From assembly GCF_900105175.1 (NCBI RefSeq), contig NZ_LT629771.1, positions 868,001 through 932,000 on the forward strand: DNA of 64,000 bases, written 5' to 3'. Under the pieces are notes generated by a model. That model worked only from the letters and a program-made list of their open reading frames with translations, did not search any database and was not told the DNA's origin. Position numbers and translations under genes: made by a program. Below are positions 1 to 7,539 of this stretch, piece after piece. Origin of the DNA: Jiangella sp. DSM 45060. Lineage in GTDB: Bacteria > Actinomycetota > Actinomycetes > Jiangellales > Jiangellaceae. Numbering within the stretch: position 1 is the first letter of the stretch; every line of letters starts with the position of its first letter.

Positions 1-1
1 C

Positions 2-670
2 ATGCGCGACTTGTCGTTCACGCTGCCGCGCAACGGCATCGTCGGCGTCATCGGCCCGAACGGTGTCGGTAAGACGACGCTGTTCAAGATGATCGTCGGC
101 CAGGAGGAGCCCGACGAGGGCTCGTTCCGCATCGGCGACACCGTCCGGCTGTCCTACGTCGACCAGTCGCGCGGCGGCATCGACCCGAAGAAGAACGTCT
201 GGCAGGTCGTGTCCGACGAGCTCGACCACATCAAGGTCGGCCAGGTCGAGATGCCGAGCCGCGCCTATGTGTCGGCGTTCGGGTTCAAGGGCCCCGACCA
301 GCAGAAGCCGGCCGGCGTGCTGTCCGGTGGCGAGCGCAACCGGCTGAACCTGGCACTGACGCTGAAGCAGGGCGGCAACCTGATCCTGCTCGACGAGCCG
401 ACCAACGACCTCGACGTCGAGACGCTGCAGTCGCTCGAGAACGCGCTGCTCGAATTCCCCGGCTGCGCCGTCATCACGTCGCACGACCGGTGGTTCCTCG
501 ACCGCGTCGCCACCCACATCCTCGCGTGGGAGGGCGACGACGAGGACCCGGCCAAGTGGTTCTGGTTCGAGGGCAACTTCGAGAGCTACGAGAAGAACAA
601 GATCGAGCGGCTCGGCGCCGACGCCGCGCGCCCGCACCGGGTCACCTACCGCAAGCTCAGCCGCGACTAG
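2..670 (+). CDS. ettA: EttA, ABC-F translational throttle ATPase (3' part)
   Basis: This is the C-terminal ATP-binding domain of an ABC-F protein, cut at its 5' end by the window edge. Visible are Walker A (GPNGVGKTT, about residues 18-26 of the visible part), the signature LSGGERNR, Walker B with LLDEPTNDLD, and the H-loop SHDRWFLDR. The tail ending RPHRVTYRKLSRD is typical of EttA. EttA binds the ribosomal E site and couples translation to the ATP/ADP ratio; that role is known for the family and not shown here. There are no membrane segments, as expected for a soluble cytosolic ABC-F protein. A thioesterase gene follows 9 bp after the stop, so the genes may be co-transcribed. Confidence 0.93.
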   Translation: MRDLSFTLPRNGIVGVIGPNGVGKTTLFKMIVGQEEPDEGSFRIGDTVRLSYVDQSRGGIDPKKNVWQVVSDELDHIKVGQVEMPSRAYVSAFGFKGPDQQKPAGVLSGGERNRLNLALTLKQGGNLILLDEPTNDLDVETLQSLENALLEFPGCAVITSHDRWFLDRVATHILAWEGDDEDPAKWFWFEGNFESYEKNKIERLGADAARPHRVTYRKLSRD

Positions 671-679
671 GGGCCCGGC

Positions 680-1132
680 GTGCCGCGCCACGTGACACAC
701 GTGCCCCTGCGCTGGGCCGACATGGACGCCTACGGTCATGTCAACAACGTCGTCTACCTGCGCTATCTGCAGGAGGCGCGCGTCGACATGCTGTTCGTCC
801 ACGCCCCGAAGCAGGGGGCGGAGCAGCTCGCCGAGGGCGTCGTCGTGGCGCGGCACGAGATCAGCTACCACGCGCCGCTGCACTACCGAGCCGCGCCGGT
901 GCGCGTCGAGACGTGGGTGCGGCGGGTCGGCAACTCGTCGTTCGACCTCGGCTACGAGGTGCTCGACGACGACGGCGACGGCATGCGGACGGTGTACGCG
1001 GTGGCGTCGACGGTGCTCGTGCCGTACGACCTCGAGGACGCGCGTCCGCGCCGGGTCGCGCACGAGGAACGGCTGGTGCTCGAGTCGTTCATCGAGCTCG
1101 ACGGGCCGGAGCCGGGGAAGGCGGCCGCGTGA
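680..1132 (+). CDS. Acyl-CoA thioesterase, 4HBT hotdog family
   Basis: A 150-aa single-domain hotdog protein. The N-terminal motif WADMDAYGHVNNVVYLRYLQEAR carries the Asp and the HVNN loop that define 4HBT/YbgC-like acyl-CoA thioesterases, which hydrolyse acyl-CoA to free acid and CoA in the cytosol. The GTG start lies 9 bp after ettA. The stop overlaps the next GTG start (GTGA), which implies translational coupling to a second thioesterase of the same family. The two proteins are clearly paralogous along their whole length. The acyl chain specificity cannot be read from the sequence. Confidence 0.85.
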   Translation: MPRHVTHVPLRWADMDAYGHVNNVVYLRYLQEARVDMLFVHAPKQGAEQLAEGVVVARHEISYHAPLHYRAAPVRVETWVRRVGNSSFDLGYEVLDDDGDGMRTVYAVASTVLVPYDLEDARPRRVAHEERLVLESFIELDGPEPGKAAA

Positions 1133-1533
1133 GACACGTCTACGAGTGCTCCGTCCGGTTCGACGACCTCGACGCGTTCGGGCACGTCAACAACGTGACG
1201 TTCGCCGAATACCTGCAGGAGGCCCGGGTCGACTTCGCGCACCGCCAGCTCAGGTCGGGCAACACGGCGCACGAGGGCTCCGTCGTCGTGCACCAGAGCA
1301 TCGACTACCTCGCGCCGGTCCCGTTCCGCACCGAGCCGCTGCAGGTCGAGGTGTGGGTGACGCGCGTCGGCACCACGTCGTTCGAGGTCGCGTACGAGGT
1401 GAAGGACGCGTCGACGCTGTTCGCGCGGGCCACCGGAGTGCTGGTCGCGTTCGACGTCCGCGCGAACACGCCGCGGCCGGTCAGCCCGGCCGAGCGCGAG
1501 GTGCTCGACCGCTATCTCGAGCCGTCGCCATGA
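1129..1533 (+). CDS. Second acyl-CoA thioesterase, 4HBT hotdog family
   Basis: A 134-aa hotdog protein starting at GTG 1129 inside the stop of the previous thioesterase (GTGA overlap). The motif FDDLDAFGHVNNVTFAEYLQEAR matches that of its upstream paralogue, and both share the later RVGxxSFxxxYEV segment. The pair is a tandem duplication of the 4HBT family. They may form a heteromer or have different acyl preferences, but that is inference. A longer in-frame ORF extends upstream, but it runs through the first thioesterase in another frame and is arginine-rich, so the 1129 start is preferred. The stop overlaps the next ATG by ATGA. Confidence 0.83.
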   Translation: MRHVYECSVRFDDLDAFGHVNNVTFAEYLQEARVDFAHRQLRSGNTAHEGSVVVHQSIDYLAPVPFRTEPLQVEVWVTRVGTTSFEVAYEVKDASTLFARATGVLVAFDVRANTPRPVSPAEREVLDRYLEPSP

Positions 1534-2174
1534 CGTCGTTCGTCCCCGCTCAGCCGGGCGCCGCCGACGACCTCGCGATGTTCGCCCGCCGGGTCGCCAA
1601 GTACGAGCCCGACTCCGTCCTGCGCATCGTCGCCCACGGGACGGTCGCCGGCTGCTTCGCCGAGACGCCGTTCGACGCGCTTGCGCTGCGGGCCGTGGCC
1701 CTCGCCGAGCCCGCCGACTTCGACGTCGTCGTCGAGGCCGGCAACCTCGCCGCCCGGGCCGTCGGTGCGGCCGGGCGGTTCGAGCTGCCGCCGGCGCTGC
1801 CCGCGTTGCGGTGGGCGAGCAGCCTGCCGCCGCGGTCCGGCTGGACCGAACTCGCCCGGCTCCCGCTCACCGCTGTCATCGCCGACGTCGAACGCGGCGT
1901 CGAGGAGTTCCGCACCCGCGCCGTCGGAGTCGCCGACGGCAAGTCGCTGCGGGCGGGGAGGGCGGCACTCGAAGGGCTGGCGACGGAGATCTGGGACCGC
2001 GAGCTCGCGGCCGGCATGCCGCTGCGGCTCGCGCACGCCGCGTCGTCGTACGGGTTCCTCGTCGGGCCGGACGGCGCGGAGGTCGCGCTGCGGACGGTCG
2101 GCGCCTGGTGGCGGCTGGACGCGCCGCACGGTTCCGTGATCGCGCGGACCGGGCTCGCCCTGTTCGCGCTCTGA
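1530..2174 (+). CDS. Conserved hypothetical protein, function unknown
   Basis: A 214-aa protein that starts at an ATG overlapping the previous stop (ATGA), so it is the fourth gene of the ettA-thioesterase run. I do not recognise a domain. The protein is rich in Ala and Arg, has no signal peptide or membrane span, and contains no Cys pair or nucleotide-binding motif. The overlap and continuous codon pattern support a real gene. Translational coupling to two thioesterases hints at acyl-CoA or translation-linked metabolism, but nothing in the sequence demonstrates this. Confidence 0.75.
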   Translation: MTSFVPAQPGAADDLAMFARRVAKYEPDSVLRIVAHGTVAGCFAETPFDALALRAVALAEPADFDVVVEAGNLAARAVGAAGRFELPPALPALRWASSLPPRSGWTELARLPLTAVIADVERGVEEFRTRAVGVADGKSLRAGRAALEGLATEIWDRELAAGMPLRLAHAASSYGFLVGPDGAEVALRTVGAWWRLDAPHGSVIARTGLALFAL

Positions 2175-2279
2175 CGGCTGCAGGCGGGTGTTCAGCAGGA
2201 CCTGGCGCCGGCCGACGGTCGCAGGCAGCGACATCATGCTGATGGACGAGGCGCTCTCCCTCCTCGACCCGCAGGGCGC

Positions 2280-3053
2280 TTATTCGGCGGGACCGATCGT
2301 GGGCACGGGCGCGGCCGGCTCGTCGTCACGAACCGAGCGGTACGTCCAGGATCCGCCGGCGTCCAGCGGCGCCGGTTCGGTACCCGGCTTGGGCATCACG
2401 ACCTTCCAATGCCCGTACGCCGACGGGCCGGCCAGGAAACCGCCGGTCGCGGCCGGACCGAACAGCTCCTCGCTCGGGACGAGTCCGCTGCCGGCTCGGA
2501 ACCAGCCGGAGGTGCGCGTCTTCATGTCCGAATCAGCGCCGACCGCGGTGAGCCAGCCGTCGAACGCCGCGTGCAGGCGGGCGGCCTGCCGGTCCGGCAG
2601 GCGAGCGTCGATCAGCACCCACGCCAGCTGGGGTGATTCGCTGCTCGAGACGTTCAGCCAGGTCCGGTACGCCTCCGTCACGATGCCGTGCTCGACGAAG
2701 ATCCGATGATCGCGGCGCAGATGGGCGTCGCCGAGACGCAGGTTCCGCATCAGCACCACGACCGCGGCGACGAGGAGGACTCCGGCGATCGCGAGCAGCA
2801 CGACGCGCCGGGTCGGCTGCGACAACGGCAACAGTCCTGAGCCGGACACCATCGAGTACCCGGCGCAGAACAACGCCAACCCGGCCAGCAGGGCGGGCGA
2901 GTACCAGGCGGACCGGCGCTGACCGACGCGGACGGCGAACGTGCCGAAGTCGGTCAGATCCGGAACGGGTCGCCGCCGGACCGGTGGCGGAACCGACGGC
3001 TCGGCATCGGTCCAGAACCGGCGCGAGTTGCCCAAGCGGGTCACGTCGTCCAT
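2280..3053 (-). CDS. Two-span membrane protein, function unknown
   Basis: A 257-aa protein with a proline- and arginine-rich N-terminal cytosolic stretch, then two hydrophobic segments at about residues 51-67 and 83-102, joined by a short loop. A roughly 150-aa hydrophilic C-terminal domain follows. Two spans with both tails inside is the simplest topology. The C-terminal part ends in a Pro/Ala-rich tail. No known domain was recognised. Upstream on the minus strand GACACT lies 6 nt before the ATG, a weak match to the leaderless -10 pattern seen elsewhere in the window. The gene converges on the preceding thioesterase group. Confidence 0.72.
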   Translation of the reverse strand: MDDVTRLGNSRRFWTDAEPSVPPPVRRRPVPDLTDFGTFAVRVGQRRSAWYSPALLAGLALFCAGYSMVSGSGLLPLSQPTRRVVLLAIAGVLLVAAVVVLMRNLRLGDAHLRRDHRIFVEHGIVTEAYRTWLNVSSSESPQLAWVLIDARLPDRQAARLHAAFDGWLTAVGADSDMKTRTSGWFRAGSGLVPSEELFGPAATGGFLAGPSAYGHWKVVMPKPGTEPAPLDAGGSWTYRSVRDDEPAAPVPTIGPAE

Positions 3054-3177
3054 GACGCCAGTGTCTCGCCTCGCCGGGTCAGTACGGCGCCGGGTGACGC
3101 TGGGAAGAAGGAAGCCGACGTGGCGAGGCCGCCGCGCGCCCGAGGGATCAGGAGCGTACGGCGGCCTCGGCGCACGG

Positions 3178-4815
3178 TCAGAGCGCCAGCCAGACGGTGG
3201 CGTCGGCGGGCAGCAGGCCGTCAGGGGTGAGGGCGTCGCTGGCGAGGATCACCTCGCGGTGGGCGGGCAGCCGCACCGGGGCCGCACCGAGGTTCACCAC
3301 GCAGACGAACGAGGCGCCGCGCTGGAAGGCGAGCACGTCGGCGTCGGAGGGGAGCCAGGTGAGCGGCTCGGCGGACGGGATGTCGCGCCGCGATCGCAGC
3401 GCCGACCGGTACAGCGACAGCACGGACGAGGGGTCGCTCGACTCGGCCTCGACCGACTGCCGGCCCCAGCCGGACGGCTGCGGCAGCCACGAACCGCCCG
3501 AACCGAACCCGTGCGACGGCCCGGAGACGGCCCAGGGGAGGGGCACCCGGCAGCCGTCGCGGCCACGCTCGGTGCGGCCGGACCGCTCCCAGACCGGGTC
3601 CTGCAGCGACTCCTCGGGCAGATCGAGGACCTCGGCCAGCCCGAGCTCCTGACCCTGGTAGACGTACGCGCCGCCCGGCAGCGCCAGCATGAGCAGCGCC
3701 GCCGCCCGCGCCCGCCGCGTGCCCAGCTCGACGTCGACGGGGCCGGACATGCGCCCGGCGTGGCCCGTGCCGGCCGCCGTCACCGCGCGGCCGTACCTCG
3801 TGACGACCCGCTCGACGTCGTGGTTCTCGAGGACCCACGTGGCCGGGGCGCCGGCCGAACCGAGCACCGTCACCGAGTCGTCGATGGACCGGCGCAGGTC
3901 GGCGGCCGTCCACCCCGACTTCAGGTAGTCGAAGTTGAACGCGCTGTGCAGCTCGTCGTCGCGCAGATAGCGGGCCAGCCGCGACGCGGGCTCGACCCAC
4001 GCCTCGGCGACGTACAGCTTCGGCGGGTCGTAGGAGTCGGCGATCTCGCGCCAGCCGCGGTAGATCTCGTGCACGCCGTCGCGGTCGAAGAACGGGTGGT
4101 CGGCGATGGACGGGCGGTCGAGCAGGCCGGACTCGTCGTACGGGAGATCCGGCCCGTCCATGTCCTTGACCATGCCGTGCGCGACGTCGATGCGGAAGCC
4201 GTCGACGCCGAGGTCGAACCAGAACCGGAGGATGTCCAGGAACTCGGCCCTGACCTCGGGGTTCTCCCAGTCGAAGTCGGGCTGCGAGACGTCGAAGATG
4301 TGGAAGTACCACTGGCCGGGCGTGCCGTCGGGCTCGGTGACGCGCTCCCACGCCGGCCCGCCGAAGACGCTGCGCCAGTTGTTCGGCGGCAGCTCACCGT
4401 CGTCGCCGCGGCCGTCGCGGAAGATGTAGCGGGCCCGCTCGGGCGACCCCGGGCCGGCGGCCAGCGCCTCCTTGAACCAGCGGTGATCCCACGAGCTGTG
4501 GTTCGGGACGATGTCGAGGAGCACCTTCAGGCCGAGCCCGTGCGCCTCGTCGAGCAGCGCCTTCGCCTGCGCGAGGTCACCGAAGCGCGGATCGATGTCG
4601 CGGAAGTCGGCGACGTCGTAGCCGCCGTCGTTCAGCGGCGACGGGTACCACGGGTTGATCCACAGCGCGTCGATGCCGAGATCGTGCAGGTACGGGAGCC
4701 GGTCGCGCAGGCCGGCGATGTCGCCCTCGCCGTCGCCGTTGCCGTCGGCGAAGGAGCGGATGTACACCTGGTAGATGACGGCGTCTCTCCACCAGTCACG
4801 GGAAGCCTGAGTCAC
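3178..4815 (-). CDS. Alpha-glucosidase / oligo-glucosidase, GH13 family
   Basis: A 545-aa TIM-barrel glycosidase of the GH13 oligo-1,6-glucosidase type. It opens with WWRDAVIYQVYIRSFADGNGDGEGD, the usual start of this subfamily. The catalytic residues are visible: nucleophile Asp210 in FRIDVAHG, acid Glu271 in VAEAW, and Asp333 in ENHDVERV. There is no signal peptide, so it should hydrolyse short alpha-glucosides in the cytosol. The frame is open to 4878, but GTG 4815 is chosen because it sits just before the conserved start and 8 nt after a TAGGCT box on the minus strand. The longer version would also overlap the divergent DinB gene. No sugar transporter is adjacent. Confidence 0.9.
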   Translation of the reverse strand: MTQASRDWWRDAVIYQVYIRSFADGNGDGEGDIAGLRDRLPYLHDLGIDALWINPWYPSPLNDGGYDVADFRDIDPRFGDLAQAKALLDEAHGLGLKVLLDIVPNHSSWDHRWFKEALAAGPGSPERARYIFRDGRGDDGELPPNNWRSVFGGPAWERVTEPDGTPGQWYFHIFDVSQPDFDWENPEVRAEFLDILRFWFDLGVDGFRIDVAHGMVKDMDGPDLPYDESGLLDRPSIADHPFFDRDGVHEIYRGWREIADSYDPPKLYVAEAWVEPASRLARYLRDDELHSAFNFDYLKSGWTAADLRRSIDDSVTVLGSAGAPATWVLENHDVERVVTRYGRAVTAAGTGHAGRMSGPVDVELGTRRARAAALLMLALPGGAYVYQGQELGLAEVLDLPEESLQDPVWERSGRTERGRDGCRVPLPWAVSGPSHGFGSGGSWLPQPSGWGRQSVEAESSDPSSVLSLYRSALRSRRDIPSAEPLTWLPSDADVLAFQRGASFVCVVNLGAAPVRLPAHREVILASDALTPDGLLPADATVWLAL

Positions 4816-4823
4816 GGGACACC

Positions 4824-4829
4824 AGCCTA
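4824..4829 (-). promoter_or_regulatory. -10 box TAGGCT of a leaderless gene
   Basis: On the minus strand TAGGCT ends 8 nt before GTG 4815 of the glucosidase, with no Shine-Dalgarno sequence between. This matches the leaderless TANNNT arrangement found at many genes here. Confidence 0.55.
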
Positions 4830-4918
4830 GAACAGTCGCGGGGTCCAGCAGTACGGCCGGCGGCGGATGTGGTGTCATGGCGGTTCACACCGACGCCCGC
4901 GTTGAGGAGTGGTGCACC

Positions 4919-5437
4919 GTGCATGGTCCCGACCTGCTGGTCGATGCGTTCGATCGGATCCGCGAACGGGTCCACGCGACGGTCGGCGGGCTGACGCCGA
5001 GTCAGCTCGCGTACCGCGCCGACCCGGACGCCAACTCGATCGCCTGGCTGGTCTGGCACCTGACCCGGGTCCAGGACGACCACATCGCGGAGCTCGCCGG
5101 CATCGACCAGGTGTGGACGTCGGGCCCGTGGGCGCACCGGTTCGACCTGCCGTTCCCGCCGTCGGCGACCGGCTACGGCCACAGCAGCGCCGACGTCGCG
5201 GCCGTCGTGGTGGACGACCCCGAGCTGCTGACGGGCTACTTCGACGCGACGCACGAGATCACGGAGGGCTTCCTGCGCGAGCTCGACGACGAGACGCTGG
5301 ACCGCGTCGTCGACGAGAGCTGGGATCCGCCGGTGACGATGGGGGTGCGGCTGGTCAGCGTCATCGGCGACAACTACCAGCACGTCGGGCAGGCCGCGTT
5401 CGTGCGCGGCATCGTGACTCGCCTCGGGGTGGCCTGA
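4919..5437 (+). CDS. DinB-family (DUF664-like) protein
   Basis: A four-helix-bundle protein of about 172 aa in the DinB/mycothiol-S-transferase superfamily. The metal-binding histidines typical of the fold are visible in WHLTRVQDDH and in NYQHVGQA near the C-terminus. Actinobacterial members include mycothiol- or bacillithiol-dependent detoxification enzymes; the substrate here is unknown. The start is uncertain. ATG 4877 is in frame and gives 186 aa, but GTG 4919 has a GAGGAG ribosome site 9 nt upstream and begins at the conserved GPDLLVDAF segment, so I prefer it. The gene is divergent from the glucosidase. Confidence 0.78.
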   Translation: MHGPDLLVDAFDRIRERVHATVGGLTPSQLAYRADPDANSIAWLVWHLTRVQDDHIAELAGIDQVWTSGPWAHRFDLPFPPSATGYGHSSADVAAVVVDDPELLTGYFDATHEITEGFLRELDDETLDRVVDESWDPPVTMGVRLVSVIGDNYQHVGQAAFVRGIVTRLGVA

Positions 5438-5452
5438 CGCGGCGACCCGCCG

Positions 5453-5842
5453 TCAGTCCTCGAACGTGTTCACCATGGAGTGGGCCGCCCGCTCGAGGTA
5501 GTCCCACAGGGTGTCGCGGTAGACGGGCGGCAGGCCGAGCTCGTCGACCGCCGTGCGCATGTGCAGCAGCCAGCGGTCGCGCGCCTCAGGGTTGACCTTG
5601 AACGGCGCGTGCCGCATGCGCAGCCGGGGGTGACCGCGCTGCTCGGAGTACGTCGTCGGGCCGCCCCAGTACTGCTCGAGGAACAACAGCAGCCGCTCCT
5701 CCGCCGGCCCGAGGTCCTCTTCGGGGTACATCGGCTTCAGCAGCGGGTCGGTGGCGACGCCCTCGTAGAAGCGGTGCACGAGCTTCGCGAACGTCTCGTG
5801 GCCGCCGACGGCGTCGTAGAAGTTGTCCAGGCGCGTGGTCAC
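5453..5842 (-). CDS. glbO: Truncated haemoglobin, group II (GlbO-like)
   Basis: A 129-aa 2-on-2 globin. [27 protein letters not shown] is the standard group II core, and the proximal-His region [11 protein letters not shown] and the Trp of RDRWLLHM (G8 position) are present. GlbO-type globins bind O2 and handle NO or peroxide at the membrane or in the cytosol. The frame is open further upstream, but GTG 5842 starts directly before [13 protein letters not shown], the family's usual beginning. GACGAT lies 6 nt upstream on the minus strand and may be a leaderless -10. The gene is divergent from osmC, so two oxidative-stress functions share one intergenic region. Confidence 0.9.
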   Translation of the reverse strand: MTTRLDNFYDAVGGHETFAKLVHRFYEGVATDPLLKPMYPEEDLGPAEERLLLFLEQYWGGPTTYSEQRGHPRLRMRHAPFKVNPEARDRWLLHMRTAVDELGLPPVYRDTLWDYLERAAHSMVNTFED

Positions 5843-5959
5843 CCCACCATCGTCGCCGTCAGGTGACCCGAGATGCAAAGTGCCCCTGGCCACACATCGG
5901 CGGAGCGGACAGGGAAGGATGGACGACGGTCGCTCACACGTCGCATGAGAGGAACGTTC

Positions 5960-6391
5960 ATGGCAACGACCCGCACCGCCACCACGCGCTGGGAAGGCTC
6001 GCTGTTCGAGGGCGCCGGTCGCGTCACGCTCGACTCGTCGGGGCTGGGGACGTACGACGTCACCTGGGCCTCGCGCGCCGAGACGCCGGACGGCAAGACG
6101 TCGCCGGAGGAGCTCATCGCGGCGGCGCACTCGTCCTGCTTCTCGATGGCGTTCTCGAACGGCCTCGCGAAGGCCGGCACGCCGCCCACGTCGCTGGAGA
6201 CCTCGGCGGACGTCACGTTCCAGCCGGGTGAGGGCATCACGGGCATCAAGATCACGGTGCGCGGCGTCGTCCCGGGGATGTCCAACGACGACTTCGTGGC
6301 CGCGGCCGAGGACGCCAAGGTCAACTGCCCGGTGAGCAAAGCGCTGACCGGCACGACCATCACGCTCGACGCGGCTCTGGTCGACGCCTGA
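5960..6391 (+). CDS. osmC: OsmC, organic hydroperoxide reductase
   Basis: A 143-aa protein of the OsmC/Ohr superfamily, the same length as E. coli OsmC. The two redox cysteines are in SSCFSMAF and VNCPVSKAL. The N-terminal [15 protein letters not shown] and the segment [13 protein letters not shown] point to the OsmC subfamily and not to Ohr or YhfA. It reduces organic hydroperoxides as a dimer in the cytosol. The ATG at 5960 has a GAGAGG ribosome site about 8 nt upstream, so it is a leadered gene unlike many neighbours. A strong stem-loop follows the stop. Confidence 0.92.
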   Translation: MATTRTATTRWEGSLFEGAGRVTLDSSGLGTYDVTWASRAETPDGKTSPEELIAAAHSSCFSMAFSNGLAKAGTPPTSLETSADVTFQPGEGITGIKITVRGVVPGMSNDDFVAAAEDAKVNCPVSKALTGTTITLDAALVDA

Positions 6392-6407
6392 TCTTCTTCA
6401 TCGACGA

Positions 6408-6452
6408 CGGCGGCAGCTTCCGGTCCCCACGGGGTTGCGGAAGCTGCCGCCG
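6408..6452. terminator. Bidirectional stem-loop terminator, osmC / MscS
   Basis: Perfect 15-bp inverted arms (CGGCGGCAGCTTCCG at 6408-6422 and its complement at 6438-6452) with a 15-nt loop lie between the convergent osmC and channel genes. No clear T-tract follows, which is common in high-GC actinomycetes. Confidence 0.8.
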
Positions 6453-6462
6453 ACGTCGCTGC

Positions 6463-7539
6463 TCAGGAGGGGTTGTCGGTCGAGGTGGCCGGCGGCGGGG
6501 CGACCTGCGGCGCGGCAGAGGTGGCCGGCGGCGGGTTGCTCGGGTCGCTCGCGCCGGTGCCCGGACCGCCCGCCGGCGTCTCCGTGGCGACCGGCAGCGT
6601 GAGCCGCTCCGCGTCGAACCGGCGCTTGATGCGTTCGCGCAGCTCCCGCGCGACCCGCCACTGCTCCAGCGGCTTGGTCTTGACGACGACGCGGATGAGA
6701 ACGCCGTCGGCGGTGAGGTCCTCGACGCCCCAGACCTCGGGGGGTTCGAGGATCAGCTCGGCCCACCGGTCGTCGGCGGCGAGGTCGGTGACGACCTGTT
6801 CGAGCAGCCGCTTGGCCCGGGCGACATCGGCGTCGAGCGGGACGTGGACGTCGAGCAGCGCCCGCGACCAGCCGTAGGACGAGTTGCCGACGCGAACGAC
6901 CTCGCCGTTGCGGACGTACCAGACGGTGCCGTCGACGGAGCGCAGCCGGGTGATGCGCAGGCTGACGGCCTCGACGGTGCCGACGGCGTGGCCCATGTCG
7001 ACGACGTCGCCGACGCCGTACTGGTCCTCGAGCAGCATGGCCGCCCCGGCGAGGAAGTCCTTGACGAGGTTCTGCGCGCCGAAGCCGAGGGCCACCCCCA
7101 GCACGCCGGCGGACGCGAGCACCGGCCCGACGGCGTAGCCGAGCATCTCCAGCGCCGTGACCACGGCGATGGCGCTGATCAGCACCGTCGTGATGCTCCG
7201 CAGCACCGAGCCCATGGTCTCGGCCCGCAGCGCCCGCCGTTCGGAGTAGGCGCCGGCGCCGCCGAACACGATGCGGGCGGCCCGGGCGGACCCCAGGACG
7301 GCCTTCGGCGGCTCCTTCTCGACCGTGCGGCGGACCATGCGGTTGATGAACTTGTGCAGCAGGTACCGCGCGGCGACGGCGATGACGACCAGGCCCGCCA
7401 GCCGCAGCGGGACGTCGAGCAGGACGTCGCGCCACCACTCGGCGGAGTACTGCTCGGCCTCGGTGACGTCGGGCCCGGCGACGATGCCGGCCGTGCTCAG
7501 GACACCGCCCGCCGCGAGCAGGCCGACCATCGGGATCAC
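6463..7539 (-). CDS. Small-conductance mechanosensitive channel, MscS family
   Basis: A 358-aa membrane protein. It has hydrophobic segments near the N-terminus, at about 40-60, and through 120-165, where the pore helix region VLASAGVLGVALGFGAQNLVKDFLAG matches the MscS TM3 glycine/alanine pattern. The beta domain follows with DQYGVGDVVDMGHAVGTVEAVSLRITRLRSVDGTVWYVRNGEV, the MscS signature. The C-terminus is a Pro/Ala/Thr-rich tail of about 45 residues. It would act as an osmotic safety valve in the cell membrane. The start GTG 7539 overlaps the stop of the upstream peptidase gene (GTGA); ATG 7530 is an alternative. Confidence 0.9.
   Translation of the reverse strand: MIPMVGLLAAGGVLSTAGIVAGPDVTEAEQYSAEWWRDVLLDVPLRLAGLVVIAVAARYLLHKFINRMVRRTVEKEPPKAVLGSARAARIVFGGAGAYSERRALRAETMGSVLRSITTVLISAIAVVTALEMLGYAVGPVLASAGVLGVALGFGAQNLVKDFLAGAAMLLEDQYGVGDVVDMGHAVGTVEAVSLRITRLRSVDGTVWYVRNGEVVRVGNSSYGWSRALLDVHVPLDADVARAKRLLEQVVTDLAADDRWAELILEPPEVWGVEDLTADGVLIRVVVKTKPLEQWRVARELRERIKRRFDAERLTLPVATETPAGGPGTGASDPSNPPPATSAAPQVAPPPATSTDNPS

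Noticed and set aside
2188-2265. Stretch resembling the end of an ABC ATPase (DIMLMDEALSLLDPQ in one frame, VQQDLAPADG in another)
   Set aside because: Too short, split between frames and without the signature motif; it may be a relic or chance similarity.
2941-4830. 629-aa open frame on the plus strand
   Set aside because: Antisense to the GH13 gene; composition is the mirror of its codons and no domain is seen.
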